Positions 13,469 through 26,038 are shown, numbered from the stretch's first letter. The stretch is 64,000 nt of DNA from Hydractinia symbiolongicarpus (GCF_029227915.1 NC_079879.1:9610001-9674000), one strand, 5' to 3'. Notes: generated by a model from the sequence alone, not told the origin. Program-made: numbers and translations.

Positions 13469-14255
13469 AATGTTGAAAATGAATATATCGCAGCAGGGAC
13501 TTTTACAATTTAACCTCATTTTTGACCACAAAGAAAGTTAAACACCCTTGTTACCATATGACTCCGGGCACTTTTTTTACCAAAATTTTATTGCGGTGCT
13601 CATCCAGACTATTTTTGGATTATTACGTCAAACGATGTCACTGTGTAAAGCAATCTCGTTTTCAAGGCTTCTCTGATAAGTCCTGGGATCAAAGTTTGTT
13701 TTACACAAAGATTTGTAGATTACCTCTAAGCAAGAGAGTACAGTAACTGGTTTCTAATCTTATTACAAACATTGTCCTTTTCTGTTATTGCTGACACATT
13801 CGCATGAACCAGACAAACCTGTCTTGCAGGAAGGAAATCTGGGGTGAGCTTTCTGTTTTATTGACACAAGTATGCATAACGGAGATATTTTTAGTTAATC
13901 CTAATTTTTATATGTTTTTAGTTTCATAAGATTGGAATAAACAATTAAATTTCGTTCCGTTTGAAAACATAAAGAAGCTTTCCAAACTCCGACCAAGAGA
14001 TTGGCAGTTTCAAAACTGGTCATACTATACAGTATATATTTTCCCTGTGTCTGTAGAAATGATATCGAACGTAACGAAATTTTTTTTCTAATTCCAACTG
14101 TTTACGAATTCGTTCCAGTCTCTTCTTCTTTCAACTCTCGTACCAAAAAGTAAGTTTGGAGCAAGGTTACTGTAAATACATATCAGTGGAAGGAAAAATT
14201 AGAATTATATACAAAAATTAGATTAAACGAAGTAAAGTGCTGATACTATTTTCGT

Positions 14256-14326
14256 CCCCAGAGCTCTTTGAGATTAAAACTTTGAAAGTAGTACTTTTTT
14301 CGAGCTTATCTAAAAGAGCTCTGGGG
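14256..14326. repeat. Perfect 14-bp inverted repeat (foldback)
   Basis: CCCCAGAGCTCTTT pairs exactly with AAAGAGCTCTGGGG, separated by 43 bp. The flank TTCGTCCCC resembles the arm of the foldback at 38.1 kb, so both may belong to one small MITE family. Confidence 0.6.
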
Positions 14327-14871
14327 TAGAGAATGTGCTGACACGGGATTTATATTACAGAACAGAAATATACGTTTAGAAAAAACACGACAATTAAACT
14401 CGCCAAATTGAACTACACGTTTCAGCTGACACCATAACCAGGTTAAAAAAAGTATAAAACTGAGAAAGTTTGAACACGTCAAAAAGTGCCATCTTTTTAC
14501 AAAACAAGTCCATAAAATGCCGACCTGAATAACCCAACAAGCAAAGCTACAAGCATGAACAATTCCAGGAAAGAATCTTTGTCCTGTTTTAATATTGTTG
14601 CTAAACTTATATCAGCCCATTAGGAAAGAATAGCTCTTCTCTCCTCTTTTGTTTCCAGCATGGACGACCCCCATGTTCACAACAACAAACTGTTGACATT
14701 AATTATCTGTACACAACAACGTATACAAATTTCTGTCCTCCTTTTTTTTGAAAAATGGTGTCTGACAGAATTAGATTACCAACGATTAATTCATGCTGAC
14801 ATCAAACTAGATTGACTAGATTCATGTTACACCCCGTTCAGAAAAGAAATTCAACAGGATAAGGGCAGCTT

Positions 14872-14877
14872 TTTATT
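14872..14877 (-). promoter_or_regulatory. Likely polyadenylation signal of MIOX
   Basis: AATAAA on the minus strand, 18 nt beyond the MIOX stop codon. Confidence 0.6.
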
Positions 14878-14895
14878 ACAAAAGGATCATGGATG

Positions 14896-17800
14896 TTACC
14901 ATAGCAACAAGCCAGGAACGTATTTGTCGACAAGAGACTGGTAATAAGGTTTGATAGCTTCAACATCTGGTATCTCGTTGCTTTTCGAATAAAGATCGAA
15001 AGAACTAGAAAAAAAGTTTCTAGATCATACACAAATAAAAAAAAGTGTGAATGTTAACATTGGTCATTAAAACGAAAGCTGTAGACAAAATAAAATGTTC
15101 TTACGATGCCAAGACTTACCTAAATTCTTTTAACCACGGTAACATTTCGTGGTCAGTCTCACTACACAAATGTTTATAGGCACCATTAGTATGGTAAGGA
15201 TAGAAAGAGTGATATCGCACCATGTAAAAACCTTCTGCAGGGATATTACACTTGTTCTTAACAAGAACTCTGTATAAGTACTCTAAGAATGAAAAAAGAA
15301 ACTAATAAACAAATATGATACAAAGAAAAATATAATGCATTAAATCAAGGTTGCTGGTAAATGACAAATAACATACAATTAATTATAATAAAAGGCAGTA
15401 TAACAAAAAAATAATAAAAATGCGGATATATAATTAAAGCCACGGTTGTATGTACCATCATGACCCCAGGACATTACTGTGTTATCCAATCCACAATTTG
15501 AACTGTAAATACCATTCTGGGTACTGTAAAAAAGTAAAAAATTAATAATATTGAGAAATGGTAGAAGCATAATAAAACGTACATAATGGAATTATTTGGA
15601 TACTATATCAGATGCAAGGGTATCCTATATCATCTACATCGGTTAGGTGATTTGATTAAATCAAGTCAGGCAGAACTAAACAACACGCACTGAAAAATTA
15701 AAAAAATTTTGCACTTTGAATAGTCACTTTTGAGCAATTTTTTGGCAGCTAATGAAATCTTTTTTTTTTTGCGCACTAATAAATTTGCTTTTATCTTCTC
15801 CTGCTTTTACAAGTATGTTACTTGGCATAAAGGCTTAAGACAGAAATGTAGGTCGATCTTCAAAAAAGCAACTCTTTTTATTTTTGCCAAGTATTTATAG
15901 AAAAATTTGTAAAGATAAAAAATATAAATTTGTAATATTCTACTTATATAAAGGATTCTGATAGTCCGGATTTTCTTTGAAGTATTCGCTATATACGCAC
16001 GCATCTTGAAAGGCACAGCCCACTGGAAAAGTGTCGCCCACTACACACCACTAGAAATGAAAAATAAAACGAAAAACATTTTCAACACGGCTCAAATGAA
16101 CATACTTTGTCTGGAGAAAAGTTTTGTGGAATTTCACGAAGAAACGAATTTTAATTTTTTCTCGTATAAACAAATGCATTTTGTCATTGAATTTTTCGAA
16201 TCCCGGGTTTTGCCGAATGCTTCAAATAGAGTATTACCAAAATAATTTTCTTTAACAAAATCATAAAAAAAAAGTTAAAATGGTGCGATCCTTTCCACGT
16301 CACCATTAAAAGAGTACTGGTTTAACTTTCCACAATTATAAAATAAAAAATTATGAAAATAAATTTCAAAAATTCGACGATATAACATTTGTGAGAAATC
16401 CCCAACGTTCCAAAATTTCGCAAGAGCTTCTGTTTTTTTCGTTATGGTAGTTCGCAAAATATCAATGTGAGGATTTTAGCATTTGCTTCTTATCAAGGTA
16501 AAATCTCTTGTGCAATAGACAGTCTTACCTGAGGTTCACCCCACAATGCTAAAACTTTTCCCAAATCATGAATTAAACCAGTCAGTTGGAACCAATCTAC
16601 AAGAAATATAAAAATATAAAAAATAAACAACCATGCAACACACTTTTGTTTTGGTATTTGACCATAATTCAGTCGTTTAGAAGATTGAATAAAATGACGT
16701 ATAAAGAAAGAATAAAATGGTTACATCCCAGGATTGTTTTATTCTGTTAAGCAGTATGAATTGGATCTATAAAACCCTTAAAACAAAAGTTTAGTCTTTT
16801 TTTAGTGTCTTTATAAAGCAAAACACTTCTATTTACGTCCTGCACATCGACATTCTGCTTTCGAAATAGCACTCTTCAAAAAAATATACTTTTATAACCG
16901 ATTTAAATGCTTATTCTGCGAAGTACCTGTTGCAAGAGGTTGATCCACCTTTCTTGTTAAAATCTTTTAAAGCCTTAAACTTCTTCGAAAAAGCATGGGA
17001 AAACTTTAGCTAAAAAACCTATCAGGAAAAAGAACTTGTAAATATAATATAATATAATATAATATAATATAATATAATATAATATAATATAATATAATAT
17101 AGTATAATATAATATAATATAATATAATATAATATAATATAATATAATATAATATAATATAATATAATATAATATAATATAATATAATATAATATAATAT
17201 AATATTAACTAAGAACATCACCTTTATCAGGGTGTTTCTCACGAATTCTTTCAGCAGTTTGGAATGCATGGATGGAATTTGGGAAATCAACCTGTAATAG
17301 ATATGGCTCTCAATAATATGAGGTTATCAAGTCAAAATATGAGGTCATCGAGCAAGCAATGTTCTTGTTAACGTTTCCAATTTGACACCATCCTGATATC
17401 CCAAGCAGAAACTAATACTCATTTTTTACAATCATTACCAAGACTTATATTCAAAACTTTAAGAATGTTCTAAGAATAATGCCGAGGCTCAATCATCAGA
17501 CAACAAACTTTTTTAAGTCGCATAAAAATAATATTATCGTATTTTTACAAATCGTACATTAGTTGAAAATGTATAATACATTGGTTATTTTATTGAATAT
17601 TAGCATTAGCATTTTTTCGCTTGTTTAACAAGTTTAAAATGGCATCGCATTATAAGGTCACTCTTATGTATTTGGTATATATTTCAGACCGAAAGTCAAC
17701 CTCATTCCAAGCCTGTTGTGTCTTTTATATATTAATGTCAGAAAAGATATAAGTGCTCTGGGGAGGAGATTAGTCAAAAAAAAAAACACGAGACGTTCGG

Positions 17801-19657
17801 CATTTTTGTTTTCGTCAAAAAAAATTGTTTTATTTTATAGTTGGGCGTTGGTCTGACTTTGTTATTGACAAAAATTCGATTTTATCATAATTCTTTTTGT
17901 CGTGTATCTATTTTGAAATATTCTTTACTAGTTGTCAAAATGGGACCTCTGACATCATACACATGACGTCACAGTCACATACACGAAATTTGACTCTGTA
18001 AGTCACTAGTCGTTCACAAACGATTAGTCAAAAAAGACGCATCCAACGTTGTTTCGTCTATCACTAAGCTTGATTTTCAATACAGCCCTAATAATTCATA
18101 CTAACAAAATGGAATATATACATTAAATCTTACATCAGGATCACTCTCATCAACAAGGTTATCCAGCAACATAACCGCCTCCATTATGGTCATCTCTGCG
18201 TGATCAAAGTTCAACCATTTTTCTTTCTATATAAGAATCTTAATGGTTATCATAACATTTACACATTGGTTCGTTCTACTAAAACCACCATGACTTACTT
18301 TTCTTTGTACAAATTCCATGCATTGATTCACATGCATTTCTCGATAAGTTCGCTTTACGTTTTCCGTTTGAACCTTTTCCTGGAAACAAAAACGCAGTAA
18401 TATGGATACACCTCAAGGAATTTTTTGTCACTTTTTCCCCACAAGGATTCCTCGGATAAGATCGACTAGATAAGTACTGTTAAAGAGCTCGAATAAACGC
18501 CCCGTCTCAATCCATGGGTACAATAAGGTTATTTTTACTTTTAAATAAACAAGAAACTGAGTGTATGTTTGTATAATATGGGGGTTGGGTGTATGTAGTT
18601 TCTAATTAATAAGAGATTACCGTATAATTTCGAAAATCTTTAGCTTCCTTCTTATTTGTTTTGTCTGGACGATATAATTGAGACGGATCCTCAAGAAACG
18701 CACTCTCTTGCTTCTGGGGGTGAATAATCATAGTAATAATAAAAATAATGGATTAAAGAAAAAAGAAGTTCTCATATGCTACCTGCCTATATAGTATATT
18801 TTACGCACTCTGATTTCCACATGACATTTAGGAAATAGCAAATCAGATATTCTATGGTCAGTGACGTCATAGGTGAGTTGGAAAGTGACACGGTTTTTAG
18901 TTTATGTGTTTGTTTTTGTTTTTCTAATACCACTTTGTTTATGAAAGAGACTGAAAATTAACGAAACATTACAAACACTAAAAGGATGTTGACCAGAAAC
19001 CAAAATTTCAAGCTACAAAAATGTTTAAGAAAGAAAATTAAAAGCAGTGTTATGTCACTTTCTAAAAGAACGTTCATTCCAGGACGTCATAAGAACAATT
19101 TCAATTCCTTTAAAAACTAAGCTAAGTCAAAAATCTAAATGTTCTTATAAAGAAAGAGTGGACACTTAATGATTTTGATATATTGACTGCCCACATCAGC
19201 ATATTTGGCCCCTTGACTCCTGATATTATAAGTCAAAGTGTGTGATGATAATATAGTGGAAATTTCTCCTTGTAGAGTTGGTACGTGGTTCAAACTTAGC
19301 ATGTTTCATTCAATTTCACAAATATTTTGTCCGTGGAAAGATGTTAAAATTTTAAGATAATATTGATGAAGTTTTTCAATCGACATTATTTTTAAATTTT
19401 ACATGATTTTCAGCCTTAAAGCTTGGTTTCCATCTGGCGTTAAATCGCGTTAATTTTTTCACGCTAATTTCCTAGCTAATAACTCTATTTAACGAAACTG
19501 CTTAACGCGAATTAACGCCAGATGGAAACGAAGCCTAAACAAAAAAAAAATCTACTCCACACAAGGAATATTTCATTTCATAAAAACTGCACACAAGGAA
19601 TATTTTGTTACATAAAAACTTCACAACGAAACTACTTACTGGCAATAGCACTCTCAT
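14896..19657 (-). CDS. MIOX: Myo-inositol oxygenase, complete, 10 exons, 289 aa
   Basis: Non-haem di-iron enzyme that cleaves myo-inositol to D-glucuronate with O2, the first step of inositol catabolism in the cytosol. Exons on the minus strand: 19640-19657, 18621-18713, 18299-18379, 18134-18226, 17222-17291, 16529-16596, 15944-16050, 15456-15523, 15120-15282, 14896-15004. They total 870 nt (289 codons plus stop); human MIOX is 285 aa. Iron ligands are present in order: His in [12 protein letters not shown] (about 103), His-Asp in LIHDLGK (128-129), His in MSWGHDEY, His in YHSFYPYH, and Asp in FDLYSKS. Other family blocks are [35 protein letters not shown] and EMLPWLKEF. The first exon codes only six residues; its ATG joins in frame and the length fits. 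The fifth intron from the 3' end holds a (TATAA)n array. Confidence 0.95.
17043..17205. repeat. (TATAA)n microsatellite in MIOX intron
   Basis: About 32 units of a pentanucleotide with one AGTAT interruption near 17101. The array stops 17 bp before the exon boundary at 17222, so length change here could bear on splicing. Confidence 0.95.
17785..18035 (+). repeat. Interspersed repeat, copy 1
   Basis: About 250 bp shared in the same orientation with 21770-22020: GGGCGTTGGTCTGA, TTGTTATTGACAAAAATT, GTTGTCAAAATGGGA, ACATGACGTCAC and the ending GTCACTAGTCGTTCACAA. I see no ORF and no clear terminal repeats. It lies in a MIOX intron. Confidence 0.75.
19419..19536. mobile_element. Short foldback MITE upstream of exon 1 of MIOX
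   Basis: Terminal inverted repeats of about 24 bp: GCTTGGTTTCCATCTGGCGT on the left against the complement ACGCCAGATGGAAAC on the right. Total length is about 118 bp. A longer relative with similar ends lies at 45831-46350. Confidence 0.7.
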
Positions 19658-21611
19658 CTTTAACATTCACCTCGATACTGTTTTGTTTAATAACTTAACA
19701 TTTAACAAGTTATTATCAATTGAATTTAAAAACTCGTTCAACTGGTTTTTCTTTTAAATTAGCAGATTATAAATAGATATTGAGACGAATCAAAAAGGTT
19801 ATGTTCTTAATTCGGTTATGATTTTATTGTATTAAAAAAAACCCAGCAGTTCCAGGGACACAATTATAATCCAATTAAGACTTGACTTACGCATGCAGCG
19901 TGACTGTTTTGAAGCTTGTATACAATTGTTTACGTCAAATAAATTTCACGTCATCAACTTCTCCGTGCGAACACAAAATGCATGGTTAAGATGTGCAAAA
20001 GTTTTGTCGCTTCTAATGACCATCAAGTAATTGAATAAAATGACCCAGTTTTAAAATTTAAGTGTATATTTATTTTAGTCAAAAATTTCTTTAATCCTTT
20101 ATTCTATTGACATATTTCAGACTTTGCTTAATTAAATTCTCGGCATTTTTCGCAATGTTCTGGCTACTTTAGACCTGACATTTCTCTCAATAGAACTTTC
20201 CCGAATTTTCTAATTATGTCAAACTCAATTAAAGAGGTCAATACTAAAAATAATTCTGATCCCTAAGTTCTTTAGGAAAAGGTAGAACAAATTACCTAAT
20301 TTCGTAAAATATTTTTGTTCGTTAAGTGCCTCAATTCAGAGCTGAAAGTTACGGTCAAACCCTTCATATAGCCGAGCTTTCTAAGAATAGCCTTGTTTTC
20401 AAAATAATTATTTTCTTTAAATCTAAATAAAATCCAACCAGAATATTATATTGCTCTAAAAACTTCAGTTTTGTCATGATAATTTAATATTCTATCTGAA
20501 TATCCTTATTTGAAGAGCACAGAACCATTATTAAATTTTATATGACGTCATAATTATTATAATTTATGAAATTCGGGAAGGGTGTATTTCCAGTTACTTT
20601 AAGCCTGCATAAATATTGTAATATGAAGTCGCTACTAAGAAGTCGGAGTAATAATAGTTGGAAATTTTAATAAAAGAAAATTGTTTTTTTCACAGTTTTT
20701 ATAAAAAGATGTAATATCCTTTGCTAAAGGATAAAAATATCCACTTTGCAACACCGATAAGAAATTAAACATTTTTTAAATTCAGACAATATATCTCTTA
20801 AATATATAGAACTTAAAAAAACATATACATATATATTATCCAGCACACATTATCACTATCTTAATTTTACTAAATATATATAATTTTCAAAAATATACAC
20901 CCTAAACGAAAATCTGTACAGTTAAACAGGTGTGGTCTTAGTAGGCAGAGCGCATGCGCAACTCAATTTTCCATGCAAAAGATTCGATGTTTACATAGAA
21001 TTGATAGTGAAGGAACAGTATCAGATGGGTGAATGTTCTTGTTATTTTTCAAACAAACATTTTTTATTAACAAAATATAGATAAAAGTTCAATTTAAAAA
21101 TAAAAATTGTCAAAAATAAAATAACTTGAAATAACACATTTTCTAAAGCAGCATGTCAGCAATGACAGCCAGTTTAAACTAGAAAGAACCAGTTTGGACT
21201 ACTTCGTGTTTTTTTGTCCGTCACAAAATCGAACTGGGAGATGACGCATTACAAGAACATGTTTACAAGTAAAGGTGTTTACAAAAAATTTGGCAAAACA
21301 CATTGAAAGGTCACACCATCGCTGACATGTGCATGATAAGTCTTTTACAAAAACAGATTTTATGACAACTTTGGTTTGAACTTTGGTTTGAAAACATGCC
21401 GAGAACGAATCAAGTGTGTCTTTCAAACAATTATCTCTTAACAACTGTGTGAAGCGTTTATTATTGACATCATCAATTTAGCGGTTAGAAGAGCGTGTTT
21501 AAGAAAGTAAAAATAAATGTAAAATATCTATAAATAAAAATGACGTATTATTTTACAACTGGAAATTATAACTTCCTAATTATCAACAAAATATTCGCGG
21601 CTTCATTTATT
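19658..21611. other. Intergenic region between MIOX and tropomyosin
   Basis: Upstream of MIOX and downstream of tropomyosin, both on the minus strand. It is AT-rich with only short ORFs (for example 21199-21444) that lack splice or homology support. I see no gene. Confidence 0.5.
21606..21611 (-). promoter_or_regulatory. Polyadenylation hexamer abutting the tropomyosin stop
   Basis: On the minus strand the stop TGA is followed at once by AATAAA. If used, the 3' UTR would be only some 20-30 nt long. Confidence 0.5.
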
Positions 21612-23073
21612 TCAGACGTTCACAACAGCATGGACGATATTCTTTAGTTGAACGTTCGCTTCTTTCGTTCTCATTCGCACATTCTCTATTTCATCTAAAT
21701 AAGGATCGTATAGAGCTACTAAAAACATGTTCAGAATGAGTCATACACTGAGGAATAACGATAAAATATGCGACGTTCGTCAATTTCGTCGACAAAAAAT
21801 TATTTTGATTTAAAGTTATAAAGGGCGTTGGTCTGAATTTGTTATTGACAAAAATTGAATTTGATCATAATTCCTTTTCTCGTGGATCCATTTTGAAATA
21901 TTCTTTGCTCAATACAATAGTTGTCAAAATGGGAGCTCCGACAACATGGACACACACACACATGACGTCACAACCACAGACAGAAATTTGACTTTGTTAG
22001 TCATTAGTCATTCACAACTTCAAAACGATGATACATTGATGTGCATTAAGCTCCGCGAAGGAGAGTTAATATTGTTTACAGAGATTCAACTTGTCTCAAG
22101 TGGACAATGAAATTTAGTACTTAACTATCCTAACGCTGTATGTGTAAATGACTGGACTATAAATCTTAAATTAATTGTTAATTCACTAAAAAAACAGCCT
22201 CTCCTTCACAGTTATTAATAGTGGTACATTCCAATATTTTATGACACGCTAGGCTCTTACCAGTGAAGGTTATTATTTTTATGCTCTACGGGGGAGTGCT
22301 GTACTTACAAAATAGATAAATTTGAAGTCTAACCCTTAAATATAAATGTTTCGAAATCACGTTATAGAAAAAATCATGTTGGGAAATATTTTATAAAACA
22401 AAATAGCAATAAAATAAACAAACAAACCTTCAGTGTTTTCGATTTGTCGTCTCAATTTCAAAATATTTAATCGTGCGAATTCTTTCTTCTCTTCCGCCTC
22501 CCGATTATAACTTTCGAGCAACTTTATATGATCTTCTTGTTTAAAATCACTGTAAGAATTTTTTCGTAGACTTTCTTCACAACAACGCAATTGCTCCATC
22601 TTCGCTTCAATCTCTTTCTCCAACTTTTCGGCTGTCGTCTCCGACTTCAAACGTCTTTCTCTTGTTTTTTCAAAGTCCGCAGTGAGGACATATAACCGCC
22701 TTTCGCCTTCTTCGCATTGCCTCGCATTTTCCTCGTACTTTTCGCGAACAGTTCTAAGCCGCTCTTCCAATTTACCCAAAGCTACGTCACCTTCCAGCTC
22801 TCGATTCTCCAAAACACGACGCTTGCTTTCACTACAGTCCGTATCGTCGCGTAAACTTTTCAACTTGTCAACGACGTCTTCCTTCTTTCGCTCCGCGAGT
22901 AAAATCTGCGCTTCGATCGCTTCGATTTTTCGATAAAGTGATTCTTTTTCTTTAAGCGCAGCTTCTAAGTGTTGTTTTGAAACTGCTAAGCTTGATTCAA
23001 ATTTGATAATGCGCTCTTCCGACAACTCGGATTGAGCTTTCATCGAGTTTAATTTATTTTTTACAGCATCCAT
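21612..23073 (-). CDS. Short tropomyosin, two coding exons, 250 aa
   Basis: Coiled-coil dimer that polymerises along actin filaments. Exons on the minus strand are 22428-23073 and 21612-21718, joined in phase 1, giving 250 codons plus stop. The product begins MDAVKNKLNSMKAQ, the conserved tropomyosin start used for head-to-tail overlap, and is heptad-patterned and highly charged throughout (EKLEKEIEAKMEQL, LREKYEEN-type blocks). It ends VQLKNIVHAVVNV. The length fits the short isoform class; long muscle forms have 284 aa. It has only one coding intron, whereas vertebrate genes have many alternative exons. A 3' splice site (CTTTAG) lies 29 nt before the ATG, implying a 5' UTR intron or spliced-leader addition. 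An apparent small ORF on the plus strand at 22.7-22.9 kb is a shadow. Confidence 0.9.
21770..22020 (+). repeat. Interspersed repeat, copy 2
   Basis: Same-orientation relative of 17785-18035. It sits in the intron between the two tropomyosin coding exons and contains an added (CA)n patch before ACATGACGTCAC. Confidence 0.75.
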
Positions 23074-23988
23074 TTTAAAATTGTGTTTTTATTTATTTTA
23101 ATCTAAAGAAAGCAGACATTATTAACAAAACAAACAAACTCGTATACCTAGAAGGATTAAAAAAAATGTATTAACACATCAACCGGGATCAATACAAAAA
23201 TCAAAAAATAAAGAAATGAATATAAAAAATACACAAAAGTAGTTCGAAAAGTTACTGCATCTACAAACTCGTCATCAAAATCCTCTCCACTGTGCTATTA
23301 CAAAAAAAAAAGAAGAAAAAAAAACACTACGTACGATTAAATTTTTAAAAATTTATATGCTGACAAAATTTCATACGTTTATCCAGACAAAAAATGAGAT
23401 ACAGTAAAATGACAATTGATCGATTTCACGATGACATTAGAACTTAATTAACATTTTAATAACAAATAAAATTTCCTTCTTATATATATATATGTATATT
23501 TTTATATATCTTTGCATAAAATATCAAAAAAATTCTAATTTTACAATAACATTATTGTTTCGTTTCTTATTATTTTGTATTAGCACAATTAATAAGCAAG
23601 TGCTCATGCATGAAAATCAATTCAAATCAAAACAAGTTAATGTTATTTTAAGGTCGTCATTTTTTAAGTAAGACAGATTGTGTCACTTGAGAGGTATTGA
23701 TGGCTTTAAAAACAATAACATTTCAAAAATTTTTCCAGATGTTGAAATAAATACATTCGCGCATAGTGAGAATAATTGAAAGACACTTGCTAGATGAAAG
23801 TGCGAATTGAAACGCAAGCATTCTAAACTTCAAGTGGCAACAAATGCCTAAAATAAAAAATCTTTACCGGACGAAAGGCCATTCCCTTTTTTATTATTTC
23901 TTATTTCTTTCTGAAATGTTTTTCATAAAAAAAATGTTAAAATAAAGTTCTTATAGTCAACTTGACCCTTAAAAAGCCAAAACTGACG
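23074..23988. other. Spacer between tropomyosin and PTPS copy 1
   Basis: About 0.9 kb of AT-rich DNA, with a short (TA)n patch near 23485. It contains the tropomyosin 5' splice-acceptor region and the PTPS 3' flank. No ORF is worth calling. Confidence 0.5.
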
Positions 23989-24506
23989 TCATTCACCTCT
24001 ATAAAAAGCTACATTTTTATCCGTCTCATAAACCTTCACCTCGTAAAGTAACTCCGGTTTAGGCAGCATTTCCTTTAAATTTTTCCAAATGTAGACGGTT
24101 ATATTCTCGACAGTGCTAACTTTATTCTTGAAGTAGGGAACATCAAAATCTATGTTTTTATGGTCCAACGGATCCATGATGCATTTCTGCATGTAGACTT
24201 TCAAATCCGATAAGTTAAACACCATTCCTGTTTTTGGATCAACAGGACCTCGTAGAACAACCTGAAACAATACATCACATAAATACTGTTTAGCTATGCA
24301 TATAAACAACAGAATTTTAAATTAAACTATTTTCCATACATCAAACACACCTCCACATGGTAATTATGACCGTGACCATTCGGATTATTACACTGTCCAA
24401 AAACAGTCTTGTTTTCTGCGTCTGACAGCCCATGTGCATGCAATCGGTGCGCAGCACTAAAAGTGGTCGCTTTTGATAAGTACAGCACCGGTGAACTCGT
24501 AGTCAT
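23989..24506 (-). CDS. PTS: 6-pyruvoyl-tetrahydropterin synthase, canonical copy, 142 aa
   Basis: Zinc enzyme converting 7,8-dihydroneopterin triphosphate to 6-pyruvoyl-tetrahydropterin, the second step of tetrahydrobiopterin synthesis. Exons on the minus strand are 24351-24506 and 23989-24261, joined in phase 0 to give 142 codons plus stop; human PTS is 145 aa. Zinc histidines are H20 in FSAAHRLH and H45/H47 in [11 protein letters not shown]. The catalytic Cys is C39, with the spacing C-x5-HGH typical of true PTPS. The Asp-His pair is D85-H86 in [12 protein letters not shown] follows, and the C-terminus is FYRGE. A 3' splice site (TTTCAG) lies only 3 nt before the ATG. It is a tandem paralog of the gene at 27631-28231: same strand, same intron position. 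Confidence 0.95.
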
Positions 24507-25552
24507 AAGCTGAAAGATACGTATAGTGAATTCATAGATTAATAATATTTTTCATACCTTTTGACAAAACAGTCAGAAGTGCTATATTTAATTAAATATT
24601 TACGACAGATAGAGTTCTTGTGTCAAAACAGAAGGAATCGCAACTATAGCTGAATGATGTGTGAATCTTACTTAACTTTTCACTCTTCACATAGGTTTTG
24701 AAATAAAAATGAGTTCGGATTAATTTTCAATCATACTGTCATTCTCATTAAACGCTAGCACGTGAAACACTTCACTTCTATTATTTTTACTTCTCGTGGT
24801 TCATATTACTAAAACAAAGCAGTCTAGTTACTAGACACTTTTATGCTCTGAATCAGGCATATACTATGACACAGCGGTTTCCACTCGTTTTTGAAAGTGC
24901 GAGTCGTTTGAACACGTTTCTATAAAAATTCAAAGGTACAAGACAAAGATAAAGGCGTTTTTTTACTCGATTTATTTTACGTTGATAGCGCGCGTGCGCA
25001 GCACCAAAACAAAGAGCATCTTTTTCTGGGCCTAATGAGCGAAAGTCCTAAATATCGGGAGTCTTTCAGGATTAAGCGTTTGTTCAGAACGTTAACGAAA
25101 CAACCGAAAAAATGCAATCTCAGTTATAATTTAAGCCCTAAATAAGTCCCATGGTGGGCGTTGAGTGGAAAATTTTACATTTTTAGATTGGCGGTAAAAT
25201 GCCCTACAAGACGTCAACGATCTCATCGTTCAATGTTAAAAATCACGATGTTTCAATTTTTTGTAAATTAGAAAAGCTGCATTCCATCAGAAACCAAAAA
25301 GTAGAAGTAGATACATATTTACATTACACGACTACAATAATATAAAAATTGATAAGAACACTAGAACTTTAAAGGGTGCTGGCATTTTTTAGAAAATTTA
25401 CATCGCATTTGAACTTATTATAATGTGCTGCCAGCCCGCTTAAGACATTCAGTGATTTTTATAATAATGATCTATGGGAAGGATCCGAATATTCCTAAAC
25501 AACTTTCTCTCTTTTTTTACTTCATATTATCAGTATATGATTTGTGAATATG

Positions 25553-25740
25553 TCATACCATCAGATTATTCATCCGTGTATCAGTGGTTGTAGCTCGAAG
25601 GTAAGTTTTTATGCGATTCAAAGCTGAAAAACATCGTTCGCTAACAGCATTTGTAGCAGGCATAACTAACATCGATTTTTCCACTTTTATAACTTTTAAC
25701 AAAAGTGGTTTTCTTGGGTTATCTAACAAATTATCTTTTC
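25553..25740 (-). pseudogene. hAT transposase C-terminal (dimerisation) remnant
   Basis: The minus-strand translation contains MPATNAVSERCFSALNRIKT then YLRATTTDTRMNNLMV, the hallmark hAT C-terminal dimerisation block. A stop (25553-25555) falls directly before codons for the usual His-Ile-His, and upstream the frame is closed by further stops. The rest of the transposase is absent, so this is a dead fragment. Confidence 0.8.
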
Positions 25741-25834
25741 ATGAACATTTTGTGTATAGGCGTGTGTGCTTGAATAACATACACAATCGGTGTCGATTTC
25801 ATTTCGTGTGTATGTATACGTCATTGCGTTTCAG

Positions 25835-26038
25835 GACTGTATAATCGCCTTTTTTCAATCCTCGTTTCATTTCAATAGAGCAATTGTAAATAATGTCGAA
25901 AGAGCTTTCAAGTTATTGAGCGAGTTGAATTCTGATTTGAAGGAGTTGAAAGTCTCGACGTCGGGTATAGAGTGTATTGGAACAGATGTTTTATGGCATC
26001 TAGACGGTCATGTCAAATTGAAGCAAGATTTAGCATAG
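25835..26038 (+). CDS. Possible 3'-terminal exon of an unrecognised gene
   Basis: After a good 3' splice site (GCGTTTCAG) there are 67 open codons ending in TAG. The product is helical and acidic (VERAFKLLSELNSDLKELK) and ends VKLKQDLA. No upstream exon was found, and I do not recognise the family. It could be a fragment of the surrounding transposon debris. Confidence 0.3.
   Translation, partial: DCIIAFFQSSFHFNRAIVNNVERAFKLLSELNSDLKELKVSTSGIECIGTDVLWHLDGHVKLKQDLA

Larger units (their letters stand above)
12379..14895. other. Intergenic region between convergent ARFGEF3 and MIOX
   Basis: The 3' flanks of two convergent genes. It holds a 5'-truncated SINE (13262-13468) and a foldback (14256-14326). 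Short ORFs at about 13.27 and 13.52 kb overlap the SINE or look random. I see no further gene. Confidence 0.6.

Noticed and set aside
17006-17290. 94-codon minus-strand ORF over the (TATAA)n array
   Set aside because: It is the translation of a pentanucleotide microsatellite plus MIOX exon sequence in the wrong frame.
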